From: Polyangium jinanense
GTDB taxonomy: Bacteria > Myxococcota > Polyangia > Polyangiales > Polyangiaceae
Assembly (NCBI RefSeq): GCF_028435365.1
Contig: NZ_JAGTJJ010000031.1
Coordinates: 62,001-126,000 of the forward strand
DNA: 64,000 nt
Direction of reading: 5' to 3'
Shown: in pieces, positions 34,839-43,578 of the stretch
Layout: every line of letters begins with the position of its first letter
Numbering within the stretch: the stretch's first letter is position 1
The notes under the pieces: generated by a model
Told to the model about the DNA's origin: nothing
Databases searched by the model: none
What the model saw: only the letters and a program-made list of their open reading frames with translations
Translations under genes and position numbers: made by a program

Positions 34839-36386
34839 GTGGAAATTCCTAACAAAAAGCCGATCGGTAAGATCTTGGTCCAGCAACGCGCGCTCTCCGA
34901 AGAGCAGCTCGAGCGGGCGCTGGAAACGGGCAAGGGCTCGGCCGTTCCCCTCGCGTCGCGTTTGACCGAGGCCGGCACGATCAGCGAGCTCGCCGCCTTG
35001 AAGGCGCTCAGCGAGCAGAACGGCGTGCCGGGCGTCGACCTCAAGCAGATCTGCTTGAAGCTCACCGACCTCGCGATCGTGCCGCGTCAGATCGCGCTGC
35101 AGCACAAGCTGCTCCCGGTGGTCGTGCGGGACGACAAGGTCCACCTCGCGATGGCGGCCCCGACGAACCGCAAGGTCATCGACGAGATCGAGTTCACCAC
35201 CGGCAAACGCGTCTTCCCGTACGTCGCGCTCGAAGCCCAGCTCCTCAAGGTCATTCCGATCGCGTACGAAATGAAGGAGCGGGGCGAATCGCACTACGTC
35301 GGGCCGAACTGCCCGCCCGAGGTCCGCCGCAAGGCCGGCGTCCCGCTCCCCACGCGCACACAGGGCGGTGCGACCGAGGCGCCCTTCGAGGGCAGCGTCG
35401 TCGCGCCCGCGCCTACGGCGGCCGACGCCTCGCACGCCGCGATCCCGCCGCCGAAGCGTGTCACGACGCGCAACCAGATCGGCGCGATCGTCGACGACGC
35501 CATGCAACGCGCGGCCGCGGACGCCGACGTCTCCGACGCCGACTTCGGCAAGGCTCCGCGTGATCTCTCGGTCATCGCGGGCCCGGGCGCGCTCCGCCCG
35601 CCGCGCCAGCCGGGCAAACGCACCGTGCTCGTCGTCGACGACGAGGTCGAGATCCGCAACATCCTCCGCCTCGTCCTCGAGCAGCGCGGCTACCGCGTCC
35701 TCGAAGCCGATCGCGGCGAGGCGGCGCTGCGCATCCTCAAGGAGGAGGTGCCCGACGCGATCGTCCTCGACGCCATGCTCCCGGGCGAGCTGCATGGGTT
35801 CGACATCGCGCGTCAGCTCAAGGGTTCGGAGCGGTACGGGCACATCCCGATCGTGATCGTCTCGGCGGTGTACCGGGGCTGGCGGTTCGCGGAGGACCTC
35901 AAGGCGAGTTACAAGGTCGACGCGTACGTCGAAAAACCGTTCCGCGTGACGGACGTCATCGAGGCGCTCGAACGCGCGATCGAGCAGGGGCAGGGCAAGG
36001 CGGCGCCGGCGGATCCGGAGCGGATCTCGGCGGAGGCGGAGAAGAAGCTCGCGGCGGGGATCGCGGCGTACCAGGCCGGCAACTTCGACGAGGCGATCGG
36101 GTTTCTCCGCGAGGGGACGAAGATCGATCCGCTCGCGTACCGCCTGCACTTCCACCTCGGCCTCTTGCTCGGCAAGCGTGGCCAGATCTACGACGCGATC
36201 AGCGAGCTCGAAACGGCGCTGCGCATCAACGACCGGCATTTCCCGGCCCTGAAGAACCTCGCGGTCCTCTACCAAAAGGCTGGCTTCCGGAACAAAGCGG
36301 TCGAGATCTGGGAGCGCGCGCTGCGGGTCGCGCCGGACGAACCGACGCGCCAGTCCATCAAGGAAATCCTCGTCGGCCTGCTCTAG
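34839..36386 (+). CDS. GspE-N / receiver / TPR fusion protein
   Basis: 515 residues in an unusual order: a GspE-N (MshEN-like) domain at about 5-150 (PIGKILVQQRALSEEQLERA and the VPRQIALQHKLLPV segment), a Pro/Ala linker, a CheY-like receiver (about 262-385; VLVVDDEVEIR, phospho-acceptor D311 in IVLDAML, Lys in VEKPFRV), then TPRs (about 400-510). GspE-N domains bind partner proteins or c-di-GMP in related ATPases. I chose GTG 34839 behind GGAGGTAGAGG; GTG 34815 is also possible. It is divergent from gspC, which hints at a link to secretion or pili. Its TAG stop shares CTAG with the next gene. Confidence 0.78.
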   Translation: MEIPNKKPIGKILVQQRALSEEQLERALETGKGSAVPLASRLTEAGTISELAALKALSEQNGVPGVDLKQICLKLTDLAIVPRQIALQHKLLPVVVRDDKVHLAMAAPTNRKVIDEIEFTTGKRVFPYVALEAQLLKVIPIAYEMKERGESHYVGPNCPPEVRRKAGVPLPTRTQGGATEAPFEGSVVAPAPTAADASHAAIPPPKRVTTRNQIGAIVDDAMQRAAADADVSDADFGKAPRDLSVIAGPGALRPPRQPGKRTVLVVDDEVEIRNILRLVLEQRGYRVLEADRGEAALRILKEEVPDAIVLDAMLPGELHGFDIARQLKGSERYGHIPIVIVSAVYRGWRFAEDLKASYKVDAYVEKPFRVTDVIEALERAIEQGQGKAAPADPERISAEAEKKLAAGIAAYQAGNFDEAIGFLREGTKIDPLAYRLHFHLGLLLGKRGQIYDAISELETALRINDRHFPALKNLAVLYQKAGFRNKAVEIWERALRVAPDEPTRQSIKEILVGLL

Positions 36387-36802
36387 CCCTTGCGGCGGAG
36401 CTCCTCGACCCAGGCGCGGGCGGCGGCTTCGTCGGGGAACGACGCGATCGGAATGCGGCCTATCTCGAGCCCGAGCAGTCGGGTGGCGCGCAGGATCATG
36501 TCGGTCACCGCGCGCTGGTAGGGGTTCGCGCCGAACATCGCCGACGCGCGCATGGCGCCCACCGGGAAGCTCTTGAAGTTCTGCAACACCATCTCGGGCG
36601 CGTACCGCGTGAGCTCCGACAGGTCCGCCAGGTAGATCACGCCGCGCCCGATCCGCTTCGAGGTCCTGTCCAGATACGCCATCCCCGCGCGCACGTCGTC
36701 GGCGGTGACGGCGCCGATGGGCCGGCAGATGACGATGTCCGGCGGCTCGAACCGGATGGGATGGCGACCCAGGTACTCCCAGCCGTCGCTCGGCGTGTCC
36801 AT
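36383..36802 (-). CDS. STAS/SpoIIAA-like small protein, copy 1
   Basis: 139 residues. The pattern RFEPPDIVICRPIGAVTADDVRAGMAYLDRT, followed by GVIYLADLSEL and an alpha-helical end PDEAAARAWVEELRRKG, resembles SpoIIAA/STAS-like single-domain proteins seen in large-genome bacteria. It is about half identical to the next gene upstream (36813-37232), with the same length and ending, so they are tandem duplicates separated by 10 bases. Biochemical role unknown. Its stop overlaps the convergent GspE-N fusion stop in CTAG (36383-36386). Confidence 0.72.
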   Translation of the reverse strand: MDTPSDGWEYLGRHPIRFEPPDIVICRPIGAVTADDVRAGMAYLDRTSKRIGRGVIYLADLSELTRYAPEMVLQNFKSFPVGAMRASAMFGANPYQRAVTDMILRATRLLGLEIGRIPIASFPDEAAARAWVEELRRKG

Positions 36803-36812
36803 CTCTTGATGT

Positions 36813-37232
36813 CTATCCTTTGCGGCGGAGCTCGTCGATCCAGGCGCGCGCCGAGGCTTCGTCGGGGAACGTCTCGATTGGCAGGCGGCTCATCGGTTGC
36901 CCGAGCAGCCGGATGGCGCGCAGGACCGCGCTGTTCTGCGTGCGCTGGTGGAAGTTCGCGCCGAAGATGGCCGTGCCCCGCAGGTACTCCATCGGGCTCG
37001 ACTGGAAGAGCTGGAGCGACGAGGCGATCGAGTACCCCGTGATCTGCGACGAATCCCCCAGATAAAAGGTGCCGCGCCCGATCTGCTTGGCGATCGTCGC
37101 GTTGAAGTCGAGCACGCCGCGCACGTCGGCGGCCGAGATCCGTCCGATGGGCCTGCAAAAGACGATGTCCGGCGGCTCGAACCGTATGAGGTGGGATCCG
37201 ACGTGACTGAAGCCGTCGCTCGACGTTTCCAT
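36813..37232 (-). CDS. STAS/SpoIIAA-like small protein, copy 2
   Basis: 139 residues, paralogue of the downstream gene: both start with M-[DE]-T-S/P-SDG, share RFEPPDIV-[IF]-CRPIG, MFGAN/IFGAN, LRA-[TI]-RLLG, and end in AWV/IEELRRKG-type sequence. The central residues differ (TFYLGDSSQITGYSIAS against VIYLADLSELTRYAPEM), which may give different partners. First gene of a two-gene minus-strand unit; its promoter must lie in the 129-bp gap to the divergent AgmX-like gene. Confidence 0.72.
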   Translation of the reverse strand: METSSDGFSHVGSHLIRFEPPDIVFCRPIGRISAADVRGVLDFNATIAKQIGRGTFYLGDSSQITGYSIASSLQLFQSSPMEYLRGTAIFGANFHQRTQNSAVLRAIRLLGQPMSRLPIETFPDEASARAWIDELRRKG

Positions 37233-37361
37233 CGGACGTCAGGGATAAATGGACCGCCGTGAAGCTTCAACGCGGGCAGCGCACCCAAGGCTCTGCGCCC
37301 GGAAGTTTCGCCCCGCGACCGAGTCGAGTAGACTCCGAGCCTCCGCGCGCGGCGTCAGTCG

Positions 37362-38687
37362 ATGAACCTCTCTTGCCAGAAGTGCAAAGCCCCCTTGGAC
37401 CCCGGCGCGACAGGCCGCGTGACGTGTGCGTCGTGCGGGCACGTGAGCTTCGTCCCGCCGCGCGCACCGGCAGGCCTTCCGCCCCGGCCCACCGGGATCG
37501 GCGCCTCGGCCGTCGGTCCTTCCGCGCCGCGCCCGATCGCGCCGCCGCGCGTGGGAAACGCGTTCGCGCCGGCCGCGAAGGCGCCCTTGCCGGTGGGAAA
37601 CGGCTTCGGGGCGCCCGCGAACCCGATTTTTCAGGGGGAAACGGCTCCCGGCGCGCCCGAACCCGTTTTTCCGACAGAAAACGCGTTCGCGGCGACTGCG
37701 AAGGCGCCTGATCGGGTAGAAAACGCGTTCGTGGCGGCCGCGGAGACGTTTCCTACGGAAAAAAACGCGTCCGCAGCCGCATCCGACGCGCTCGACGTCC
37801 TCGAAGACCCCTTCGCCCTGCGCGACCCCTTCGCCGAGGCGCCCCAGGTCTCCCCCGGCGCGGCGACCACGAGCGATGCCGCCGCGACCCTCGTCCGCCC
37901 GGCCCTCGCGCCCGCCCCAGAGCCCCTCGAGCCCCCGCGCGCCCCGGCCACGTCACTCGGTACGCTCGCCCCCGAAATCCCAGACGACATCGACGAGGAC
38001 GCCCTCCTCGGCCGTCGCAAGAAAGGCTCCCTCCACCCAGCCGCGCTCGCCCTGATCGCCGCGGGCGCCGTCTTCGGCGGGGTCGCAGCCTTCCTCCTCC
38101 TCCGCCCAGCCCCGCAGCCGACGCAGATCGTCTACGTGACGGCCTCCGCCAGCGCCGCCCCGACGACCCCGCCCTCGGCCGGTCCCACCACGGAGGCCAC
38201 CGCCCCCGTAGGCGACCCCACCGAGGCCCCCAAGACCGGCGCCTCAGCGCGGCCCCTCGGCGGACCCTGGCCGCAGACGGCGAAGACCGGCACGCCAGCC
38301 GCCGCCATCGACATGTCCGGCTTCCAGGGCCCAAACGTGGCCGGCCCGACCGCCGGCACCACGGGCGGCCCCCAGACCGCCGGCGCGGGGCAGCTCTCCA
38401 CGGGCGAGATCAGCGCCGTCGTCGAGGCAAACCGGCCCCTGGTCAAGCGCCGCTGCTGGCAGCCGGCCCTCGACGCCACGAAGGGGATGGGCGGCTCGTC
38501 GGCACGCGTGTCGGCCTCGATTGTCATCGCGCCTTCAGGGACGGTGCAATCGGTGAGCGCGAGTGGGGCAGAAAAGGATTATCCGGGCTTGTCGAGCTGC
38601 ATCGCAGGCCGCATCAAGGGCTGGAAATTCCCAGCCTCCGGGGGCTCCACCCCGGTGAACATCCCATTCGTGTTCGCGGCGCAATGA
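37362..38687 (+). CDS. Zinc-ribbon membrane protein with AgmX/PglI C-terminal domain
   Basis: 441 residues. N-terminal zinc ribbon (C5, C8, C22, C25), a long Ala/Pro low-complexity region with repeated [22 protein letters not shown] and [10 protein letters not shown] units (about 60-130), one TM segment (about 229-248, [18 protein letters not shown]), a periplasmic Pro/Ala/Thr linker, and the AgmX/PglI-type end (about 345-441; [21 protein letters not shown] and [22 protein letters not shown]). In Myxococcus such C-termini occur in adventurous gliding proteins and resemble TonB-like tails. Function here is not proven; energy transduction or envelope assembly is plausible. Confidence 0.82.
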   Translation: MNLSCQKCKAPLDPGATGRVTCASCGHVSFVPPRAPAGLPPRPTGIGASAVGPSAPRPIAPPRVGNAFAPAAKAPLPVGNGFGAPANPIFQGETAPGAPEPVFPTENAFAATAKAPDRVENAFVAAAETFPTEKNASAAASDALDVLEDPFALRDPFAEAPQVSPGAATTSDAAATLVRPALAPAPEPLEPPRAPATSLGTLAPEIPDDIDEDALLGRRKKGSLHPAALALIAAGAVFGGVAAFLLLRPAPQPTQIVYVTASASAAPTTPPSAGPTTEATAPVGDPTEAPKTGASARPLGGPWPQTAKTGTPAAAIDMSGFQGPNVAGPTAGTTGGPQTAGAGQLSTGEISAVVEANRPLVKRRCWQPALDATKGMGGSSARVSASIVIAPSGTVQSVSASGAEKDYPGLSSCIAGRIKGWKFPASGGSTPVNIPFVFAAQ

Positions 38688-38742
38688 GCCCGAACGACAA
38701 AACCGCTTTGATTTCCTGAGGAGAGGACGGTATCGAATCGCC

Positions 38743-39141
38743 ATGACCGAACGAAAGATCCGCATCCTCGTCGCCAAGCCCGGCCTCGACGGCCACGATC
38801 GCGGCGCCAAGGTCGTCGCGCGCGCGCTACGAGACGCGGGGTTCGAGGTCATCTACACAGGCCTGCACCAGACGCCCGACATGATCGCCAGCGCCGCCAT
38901 CCAGGAGGACGTGGACGCCGTGGGCCTGTCGATCATGTCCGGCGCCCACAACACCCTGTTCCCCGCCGTAATCCAGGCCCTCCGCGCCCGCGGCGCAGAC
39001 GACATCGTGGTGTTCGGAGGCGGAATCATCCCCGACGACGACATCGTCCGGCTGAAAGAAGCCGGCGTGAAGGGGGTCTTCACCCCCGGGACCCCGCTGA
39101 AGAGCATCATCGACTGGGTCCACGAACACGTGGCCGCGTAG
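38743..39141 (+). CDS. Cobalamin-binding domain protein (methylmalonyl-CoA mutase C-terminal type)
   Basis: 132 residues containing only a B12-binding Rossmann domain. The base-off/His-on motif D16-x-H18-x-x-G21 ([10 protein letters not shown]) is intact, with [15 protein letters not shown] and [12 protein letters not shown] typical of methylmalonyl-CoA mutase small domains. It could be the B12 subunit of a split acyl-CoA mutase whose catalytic subunit is elsewhere, or a B12-based regulator. A purine-rich SD-like GGAGAGG is about 18 bases from ATG. Followed by a hairpin array. Confidence 0.88.
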   Translation: MTERKIRILVAKPGLDGHDRGAKVVARALRDAGFEVIYTGLHQTPDMIASAAIQEDVDAVGLSIMSGAHNTLFPAVIQALRARGADDIVVFGGGIIPDDDIVRLKEAGVKGVFTPGTPLKSIIDWVHEHVAA

Positions 39142-39150
39142 GCCGTAGCG

Positions 39151-39251
39151 CTGGGGTTTCACCCCAGACCCCGACCAGGGGTTGTCCACCCCTGGACCCG
39201 GACCAGGCACGGCCTGGACCGAAGGTGCATCGACCGCGATGCGGTCGATGC
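39151..39251. repeat. Array of four consecutive hairpins after the B12-binding gene
   Basis: In 101 bases: CTGGGGT/ACCCCAG (39151-39167), CCAGGGG/CCCCTGG (39175-39195), CCAGGC/GCCTGG with flanking GGA/ACC (39200-39220), and an 11-bp perfect stem GCATCGACCGC/GCGGTCGATGC (39227-39251). It looks like a structured intergenic repeat element rather than a simple terminator. Confidence 0.65.
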
Positions 39252-39291
39252 AAGCCTGCGAACTTCCTTCCTCCTCAACCAAAAGCCAAGG

Positions 39292-39323
39292 AAAGCGGTC
39301 TCGCCAAACGGCGCCGCTTTTTT
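39292..39323 (+). terminator. Intrinsic terminator before the dcw cluster
   Basis: AAAGCGG (39292-39298) pairs with CCGCTTT (39314-39320), and the descending arm runs into six T residues. This would insulate the dcw cluster from upstream transcription. Confidence 0.65.
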
Positions 39324-39558
39324 GGCCATTTCCATCGTTATCGGTCTACCTGCGCACTCGTGCAGAGGCGCATCGGTTCCGGATCGTCCAGTGACCACCC
39401 GCGGGTCGATCCAGATCCCACCACCTCTTCCCACCAGAGCCTGGATCTCGCCTCCGACAGGCCGGTTCGTCGGGTCCGGGGTTGGTCTGGAAAGGTAGGA
39501 GAGGGGAGGACTCCCACCTTCCTTGGGATCCGCCAAACTCCACAAAAAATGCAAACTG

Positions 39559-39613
39559 TTGACACCCAAGGGCCCTCTCCGTAGCGTGGCGGTGCCCCGT
39601 GGGAGAAAGTGGC
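39559..39613 (+). promoter_or_regulatory. mraZ promoter with MraZ-box-like repeats
   Basis: TTGACA (39559-39564), 17-base spacer, TAGCGT (39582-39587). Downstream, GTGGG (39599-39603) and GTGGC (39609-39613) repeat with 10-bp periodicity, as in MraZ boxes, which are TGGGN repeats 10 bp apart in other bacteria. Self-repression of the dcw operon by MraZ is therefore likely. Confidence 0.75.
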
Positions 39614-39699
39614 AAAGATGCCCATGACCCGGAGGGTACCTCCGGCGCGGGCGTCTCGTCCGGCCAGCGGGCACGAGCGGAGCCGACTCGGTGGGAACC

Positions 39700-40152
39700 A
39701 TGTTTCGCGGTCATTTCGAGCACGCGATCGACGCGAAAGGGCGGACCAGCCTGCCCGCGCGCTTTCGCGACGTGCTCGAAGCCCCCGAGGGGCAGATCGC
39801 GCTGATCCTGACGCCCGCTCTCTTCGACCCCTGCCTGCACTGCTACCCGCTGCGCGCCTGGGAGGAGCTCGAAGCCAAGATCGCGGCGCTCCCCCAGTTC
39901 GAGCCAAACGTCGTCGCCTTCCGCCGGAAATACCTGTCGGCCGCAGTCGAGTGCGAGCTCGACAAACAAGGACGGATCCTCGTGCCGCCGTCGCTCCGCG
40001 AGCACGCGGATCTGCACAAGGAAGTCCTGTGGGCCGGGATGGGCGCGACAGCCGAGCTCTGGTCGAAGGAGCGGTGGAAGGCCGCCCAGACGATGAGCGA
40101 GGCCGAGCTCGCGAGCTTCAAGGCCGCGATCGCGGAGCAGTTCCGCCTATGA
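39700..40152 (+). CDS. mraZ: Transcriptional regulator MraZ
   Basis: DNA-binding ring protein that represses the dcw cluster in other bacteria. 150 residues from ATG 39700 (MFRGHFEHAIDAKGRTSLPARFRD), the usual family start; GTG 39691 is a better-spaced alternative to the GGAG at about 39676. Both MraZ/AbrB-like repeats are present: DAKGRTSLPARFR and ELDKQGRILVPPSLRE. First gene of the cluster; its stop overlaps rsmH by ATGA. Confidence 0.92.
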   Translation: MFRGHFEHAIDAKGRTSLPARFRDVLEAPEGQIALILTPALFDPCLHCYPLRAWEELEAKIAALPQFEPNVVAFRRKYLSAAVECELDKQGRILVPPSLREHADLHKEVLWAGMGATAELWSKERWKAAQTMSEAELASFKAAIAEQFRL

Positions 40153-41108
40153 ACGTGGTGAACGTCGTGCCGATGCGAGACAAGGCCCCCCCGCCCCCCG
40201 AGCCGCAAAAGGCGCCCCACGTGACCGTCCTCCGCCGCGAGGTGGTCGAGGCACTCGCGCCCGAAACAGGCGGCGTCTACGTGGACGCAACCCTCGGCGC
40301 AGGCGGCCACGCCGAGGCAATCCTCGAAGCAGCCCCAGGCTGCCGGCTCATCGGGCTCGATCGCGACGAGACAGCGCTCGCGCTGGCCAAGGAGCGGCTC
40401 GCTCCATTCGGCGATCGGGTAACGCTCGTGCACGGGCGGTTCTCGGACGTGGAGGACCACCTCGCGAAACTCGGCGTGGGTCCGGTGGACGGGCTCGTCG
40501 CCGACGTGGGCGTGTCGTCGATGCAGATCGATGACGCGACGCGCGGGATGAGCTTCCGCGCCGAAGGTCCGCTCGACATGCGGATGGATCCGTCGACGGG
40601 CGAGACGGCGCTCGAGCTGATCGAGCGGCTCGACGACGACGAGCTGGCGAACGTGATCTACCACTACGGCGAGGAGCGAAGGTCTCGCCGGGTGGCGCGC
40701 TGCATCAAGCAAGCGCTGGCGAACGGGGAACTGAAGACGACGCTGGATCTTCGCCGCGCCGTGGTGCGAGCCGTGGGGCCGTCACGCGTGGGCGGGGTCG
40801 ATCCGGCGACGCGGACGTTCCAGGCGTTGCGCGTCGCGGTGAACGGCGAGCTCGACGAGCTGGAAGCGCTGATCCGCGCGGCGACGCGTGTCCTCAAGAT
40901 CGGCGGCATCGTGGCGGTGATCTCGTTCCACTCGCTGGAGGACCGGATCGTCAAGCACGCGCTGCGCGAGGCGAGCGTGTGGGAGCAGCTCTGGAAGAAG
41001 CCGCTCGTCGCGTCGGACGAGGAGGTCGCGGGGAACCCGCGCGCGAGGAGCGCGAAGCTCCGGGCGGCGCGTCGCGTCGCGCTCGCGGGGGACGAGGTGT
41101 TCGCATGA
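40149..41108 (+). CDS. rsmH: 16S rRNA (cytosine-1402-N4)-methyltransferase
   Basis: Methylates C1402 of 16S rRNA using S-adenosylmethionine. 319 residues with HVTVLRREVVEAL, the SAM site YVDATLGAGGHAEAIL, IGLDRDETAL, ADVGVSSMQID, GPLDMRMD, and the C-terminal VISFHSLEDRIVKH. Start and stop overlap mraZ and ftsL by 4 nt each. Confidence 0.95.
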   Translation: MNVVNVVPMRDKAPPPPEPQKAPHVTVLRREVVEALAPETGGVYVDATLGAGGHAEAILEAAPGCRLIGLDRDETALALAKERLAPFGDRVTLVHGRFSDVEDHLAKLGVGPVDGLVADVGVSSMQIDDATRGMSFRAEGPLDMRMDPSTGETALELIERLDDDELANVIYHYGEERRSRRVARCIKQALANGELKTTLDLRRAVVRAVGPSRVGGVDPATRTFQALRVAVNGELDELEALIRAATRVLKIGGIVAVISFHSLEDRIVKHALREASVWEQLWKKPLVASDEEVAGNPRARSAKLRAARRVALAGDEVFA

Positions 41109-41491
41109 ACGAGCGCATGAAGCAGCGGCCGTTCCTCGCGCTCTGGTCGCTCGCGGTCGTCGCGAGCGTGGCGGCGTTCGTCGTGCACTTGGGCCTCCGC
41201 GGGAAGATCGTGGATCTCGGCTACAAGCTCGGCCGCGCGCGCGCCGAGCAAGGGCGCCTGCGCGAGGTGAAGCGCGTGCTCTCGCTGGAGGCGGCGAGCT
41301 ACGAGACCCCGCAGCGCGTCGAGATGGTCGCGCGGACGCTGCTCGGCATGACGCCGCCGCCGCCGGAGCGCGTCGTCCCGGTGCGCTGGGTCGTGAAGAT
41401 CCAGGACGAACAGGCGCAGGAGGGCGCGGCGCCGGATCCGGCTGCGACGGCCGCGGATCCCGCTGCCCCTGCGCCCGGAGGTTCTCCGTGA
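41105..41491 (+). CDS. ftsL: Cell division protein FtsL
   Basis: Small bitopic divisome protein, partner of FtsB and FtsQ. 128 residues: short cytosolic N-terminus, TM at about 9-30, then a coiled-coil-like stretch (LGYKLGRARAEQGRLREVKRVLSLEAASY) and an Ala/Pro tail. Sequence conservation of FtsL is low, so the call rests on topology, length and the slot between rsmH and ftsI with ATGA/GTGA overlaps. Confidence 0.85.
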   Translation: MNERMKQRPFLALWSLAVVASVAAFVVHLGLRGKIVDLGYKLGRARAEQGRLREVKRVLSLEAASYETPQRVEMVARTLLGMTPPPPERVVPVRWVVKIQDEQAQEGAAPDPAATAADPAAPAPGGSP

Positions 41492-43578
41492 AAAACCTCG
41501 ATCCCAAGCGCGCGCGCTGGATCCGCATCCGCATGGGGATCCTCTGCGGGATGATGGGCCTCGGGCTCGGCGTGATCGTGTCGGGCGCGCACCGCATCCA
41601 GGTCGAGGACGGGCAGGACTGGTACGACCTCGCCGAGCGGCAGCGTCAGCGGCGCCTGCACGTGACGCCGAAGCGCGGCACGATCTACGACCGCAACGGC
41701 GCGTCGCTCGCGGAGAGCGTCGAGGTGCCGAGCGTCTCGCTCGACGCGGTCGAGCTTCTGCGTGGCATCGAGGACCGCTACCTGCCGATGCGGATCCAGC
41801 AGTACGGCGAGCGCATCGCGCAGGCCTTGAACCTCCCGCAGGAGGAGGTCGTCGACAAGATCAGCCGTCGCCGGCGCTTCGTGTGGCTGAAGCGCCGCGT
41901 CTCGGAGGCCGAGGTCGCGGCCGTGCGCGCGCTCGGCGAGAAGAACCAGCGCTACCCGCTGCGTGGCCTCCAGATCGAGGGCGAGGGCCATCGGTTTTAC
42001 CCGAACCGCGAGCTCGGCGGCCCGCTCATCGGGTTCGTCTCGCCGGACGGCGAGGGGCGCGAGGGCCTCGAGCTCGCGCTCGATCACGAGTTGCGCGGCA
42101 AGAGCTCCGAGGTGCGCGGTCTGCGTGATCGCTCGGGTCGTTTGATCTTCTCCGAGGGGATCGAGGACGAGGCCGCGCTCGCGGGCCACAACGTCTACCT
42201 CACGATCGACAAGGGGATTCAGTTCACGGCCGAGCGTGAGCTCGAGGCCGCGATGAAGACGTACGAGGCCACGGGCGGCGCGGTCGTCGTGGCGGATCCG
42301 TCGAGCGGCGAGATCCTCGCGATGGCGAGCGCGCCCGGCTACAACCCGAACGACTACTCGGTCGCCGACCCCGACGCGCGCAGGAACCGCTGCGTCGTCG
42401 ATCGCTTCGAGCCCGGCTCGACGATCAAAATCTTCTCGATCGGCACCGCGCTCGCCGCGCGCAGCGTGAGCCCCACCGCCTCGATCTACTGCGAGGAGGG
42501 GAACATGGCGATCGACAACGTCGTCATCCACGACACGCACCCGGCGAAGTTTCTGAGCGTCACGCAGATCCTCAGTTTGTCCTCGAACATCGGGACGTCG
42601 AAGATCGCGCTCGGCCTCGGCGAGCAGCGGCTCTACGAGGGCTTCCGCCGGTTCGGCTTCGGCGACACCACGGGCATCCCGTTCCCCGGCGAGAGCATGG
42701 GTGTCTTGCGGCCGCGCGGCAGGCCGTGGGTCTCGGTCGAGACGGCGGCGGCCTCGTTCGGTCAGGGCATCAGCGTGACCACGCTGCAGCTCACGATGGC
42801 GATGGTCGCGATCGCGAACGGGGGCAAACTCCTCGAGCCCGTGCTGATCAAGCGCGTGACGGACGGCGGGGGCACGATGCTCTCGGAGACGCAGCCGCGC
42901 GTCAGGCGCGAGGCCGTGTCGGCGACGGTCGCGAAGATGATGTCGGAGATGCTCGTCGCCGTCACCGAGGGCGAAGGCACGGGCGTCGAGGCCGCGATTC
43001 CAGGCTTTCGTGTCGCCGGGAAGACCGGGACGGCGCAGAAGATCGACCCGGCGACGGGGCGATATACGGACACGCACTATGTCGCCTCGTTCGTCGGGTT
43101 CGTCCCGGCGGACAAGCCGCGTCTCGTGATCTCGGTGGTGCTCGACGAGCCGCTCGGCGGCACCTACGGCGGTGGCTCGGTCGCGGCGCCGGTGTTCCGT
43201 CGCATCGGCGAGATGGCGCTGCGTTACCTCGGTGTCACACCTCGCGGCAGTGTGCCCATGAAGCTGAGCGAGGTTTCGGAGCGAGCGAAGGTCGGGGATC
43301 CGGCGACGAGTACGTACCAGGTCCTCACGGAGGCGCGCGCGGCCGTGGCTCCGATCACGGCAGGCGTCGTGACGCCGTCGGCGCCGATGAAGAGCGGCGA
43401 GACGCGTGTCCCGGATCTGACGGGACAACCCGTGCGCGAGGCGATCCGCGCGGCGAGCGCGGCGGGCCTTTCGCCCACGGCGTTCGGCACGGGCCGCCTG
43501 TCGCGGGCCGAGCCGCCCGCGGGGACGGTGCTGCCCAAAGGTTCGACGGTGAAGCTTTTCTTCGAGCCCTCGTCATGA
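41488..43578 (+). CDS. ftsI: Peptidoglycan transpeptidase FtsI (PBP3) with C-terminal PASTA domain
   Basis: Septal class B penicillin-binding protein. 696 residues: TM at about 12-34, pedestal domain (RGTIYDRNGASLAES), transpeptidase domain with S311-T-I-K314, S365-S-N367 and K512-T-G514, and a C-terminal PASTA domain (about 632-693, VPDLTGQPVREAIRAAS). The PASTA domain is uncommon in Gram-negative FtsI but known in myxobacteria and Gram-positives. Start GTG 41488 overlaps ftsL; stop overlaps murE. Confidence 0.94.
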   Translation: MKNLDPKRARWIRIRMGILCGMMGLGLGVIVSGAHRIQVEDGQDWYDLAERQRQRRLHVTPKRGTIYDRNGASLAESVEVPSVSLDAVELLRGIEDRYLPMRIQQYGERIAQALNLPQEEVVDKISRRRRFVWLKRRVSEAEVAAVRALGEKNQRYPLRGLQIEGEGHRFYPNRELGGPLIGFVSPDGEGREGLELALDHELRGKSSEVRGLRDRSGRLIFSEGIEDEAALAGHNVYLTIDKGIQFTAERELEAAMKTYEATGGAVVVADPSSGEILAMASAPGYNPNDYSVADPDARRNRCVVDRFEPGSTIKIFSIGTALAARSVSPTASIYCEEGNMAIDNVVIHDTHPAKFLSVTQILSLSSNIGTSKIALGLGEQRLYEGFRRFGFGDTTGIPFPGESMGVLRPRGRPWVSVETAAASFGQGISVTTLQLTMAMVAIANGGKLLEPVLIKRVTDGGGTMLSETQPRVRREAVSATVAKMMSEMLVAVTEGEGTGVEAAIPGFRVAGKTGTAQKIDPATGRYTDTHYVASFVGFVPADKPRLVISVVLDEPLGGTYGGGSVAAPVFRRIGEMALRYLGVTPRGSVPMKLSEVSERAKVGDPATSTYQVLTEARAAVAPITAGVVTPSAPMKSGETRVPDLTGQPVREAIRAASAAGLSPTAFGTGRLSRAEPPAGTVLPKGSTVKLFFEPSS

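Larger units (their letters stand above)
39142..39699. other. 558-bp region between the B12-binding gene and mraZ
   Basis: Holds, in order, the four-hairpin array (39151-39251), an intrinsic terminator-like stem (39292-39323), about 230 bases with no gene I can support, the mraZ promoter (39559-39587), two MraZ-box-like repeats, and a leader hairpin CCGGAGG/CCTCCGG (39629-39645). Confidence 0.6.

Noticed and set aside
39142..39558. Small genes in the gap before mraZ
   Set aside because: Only short frames without SD, overlapping hairpins and the terminator.
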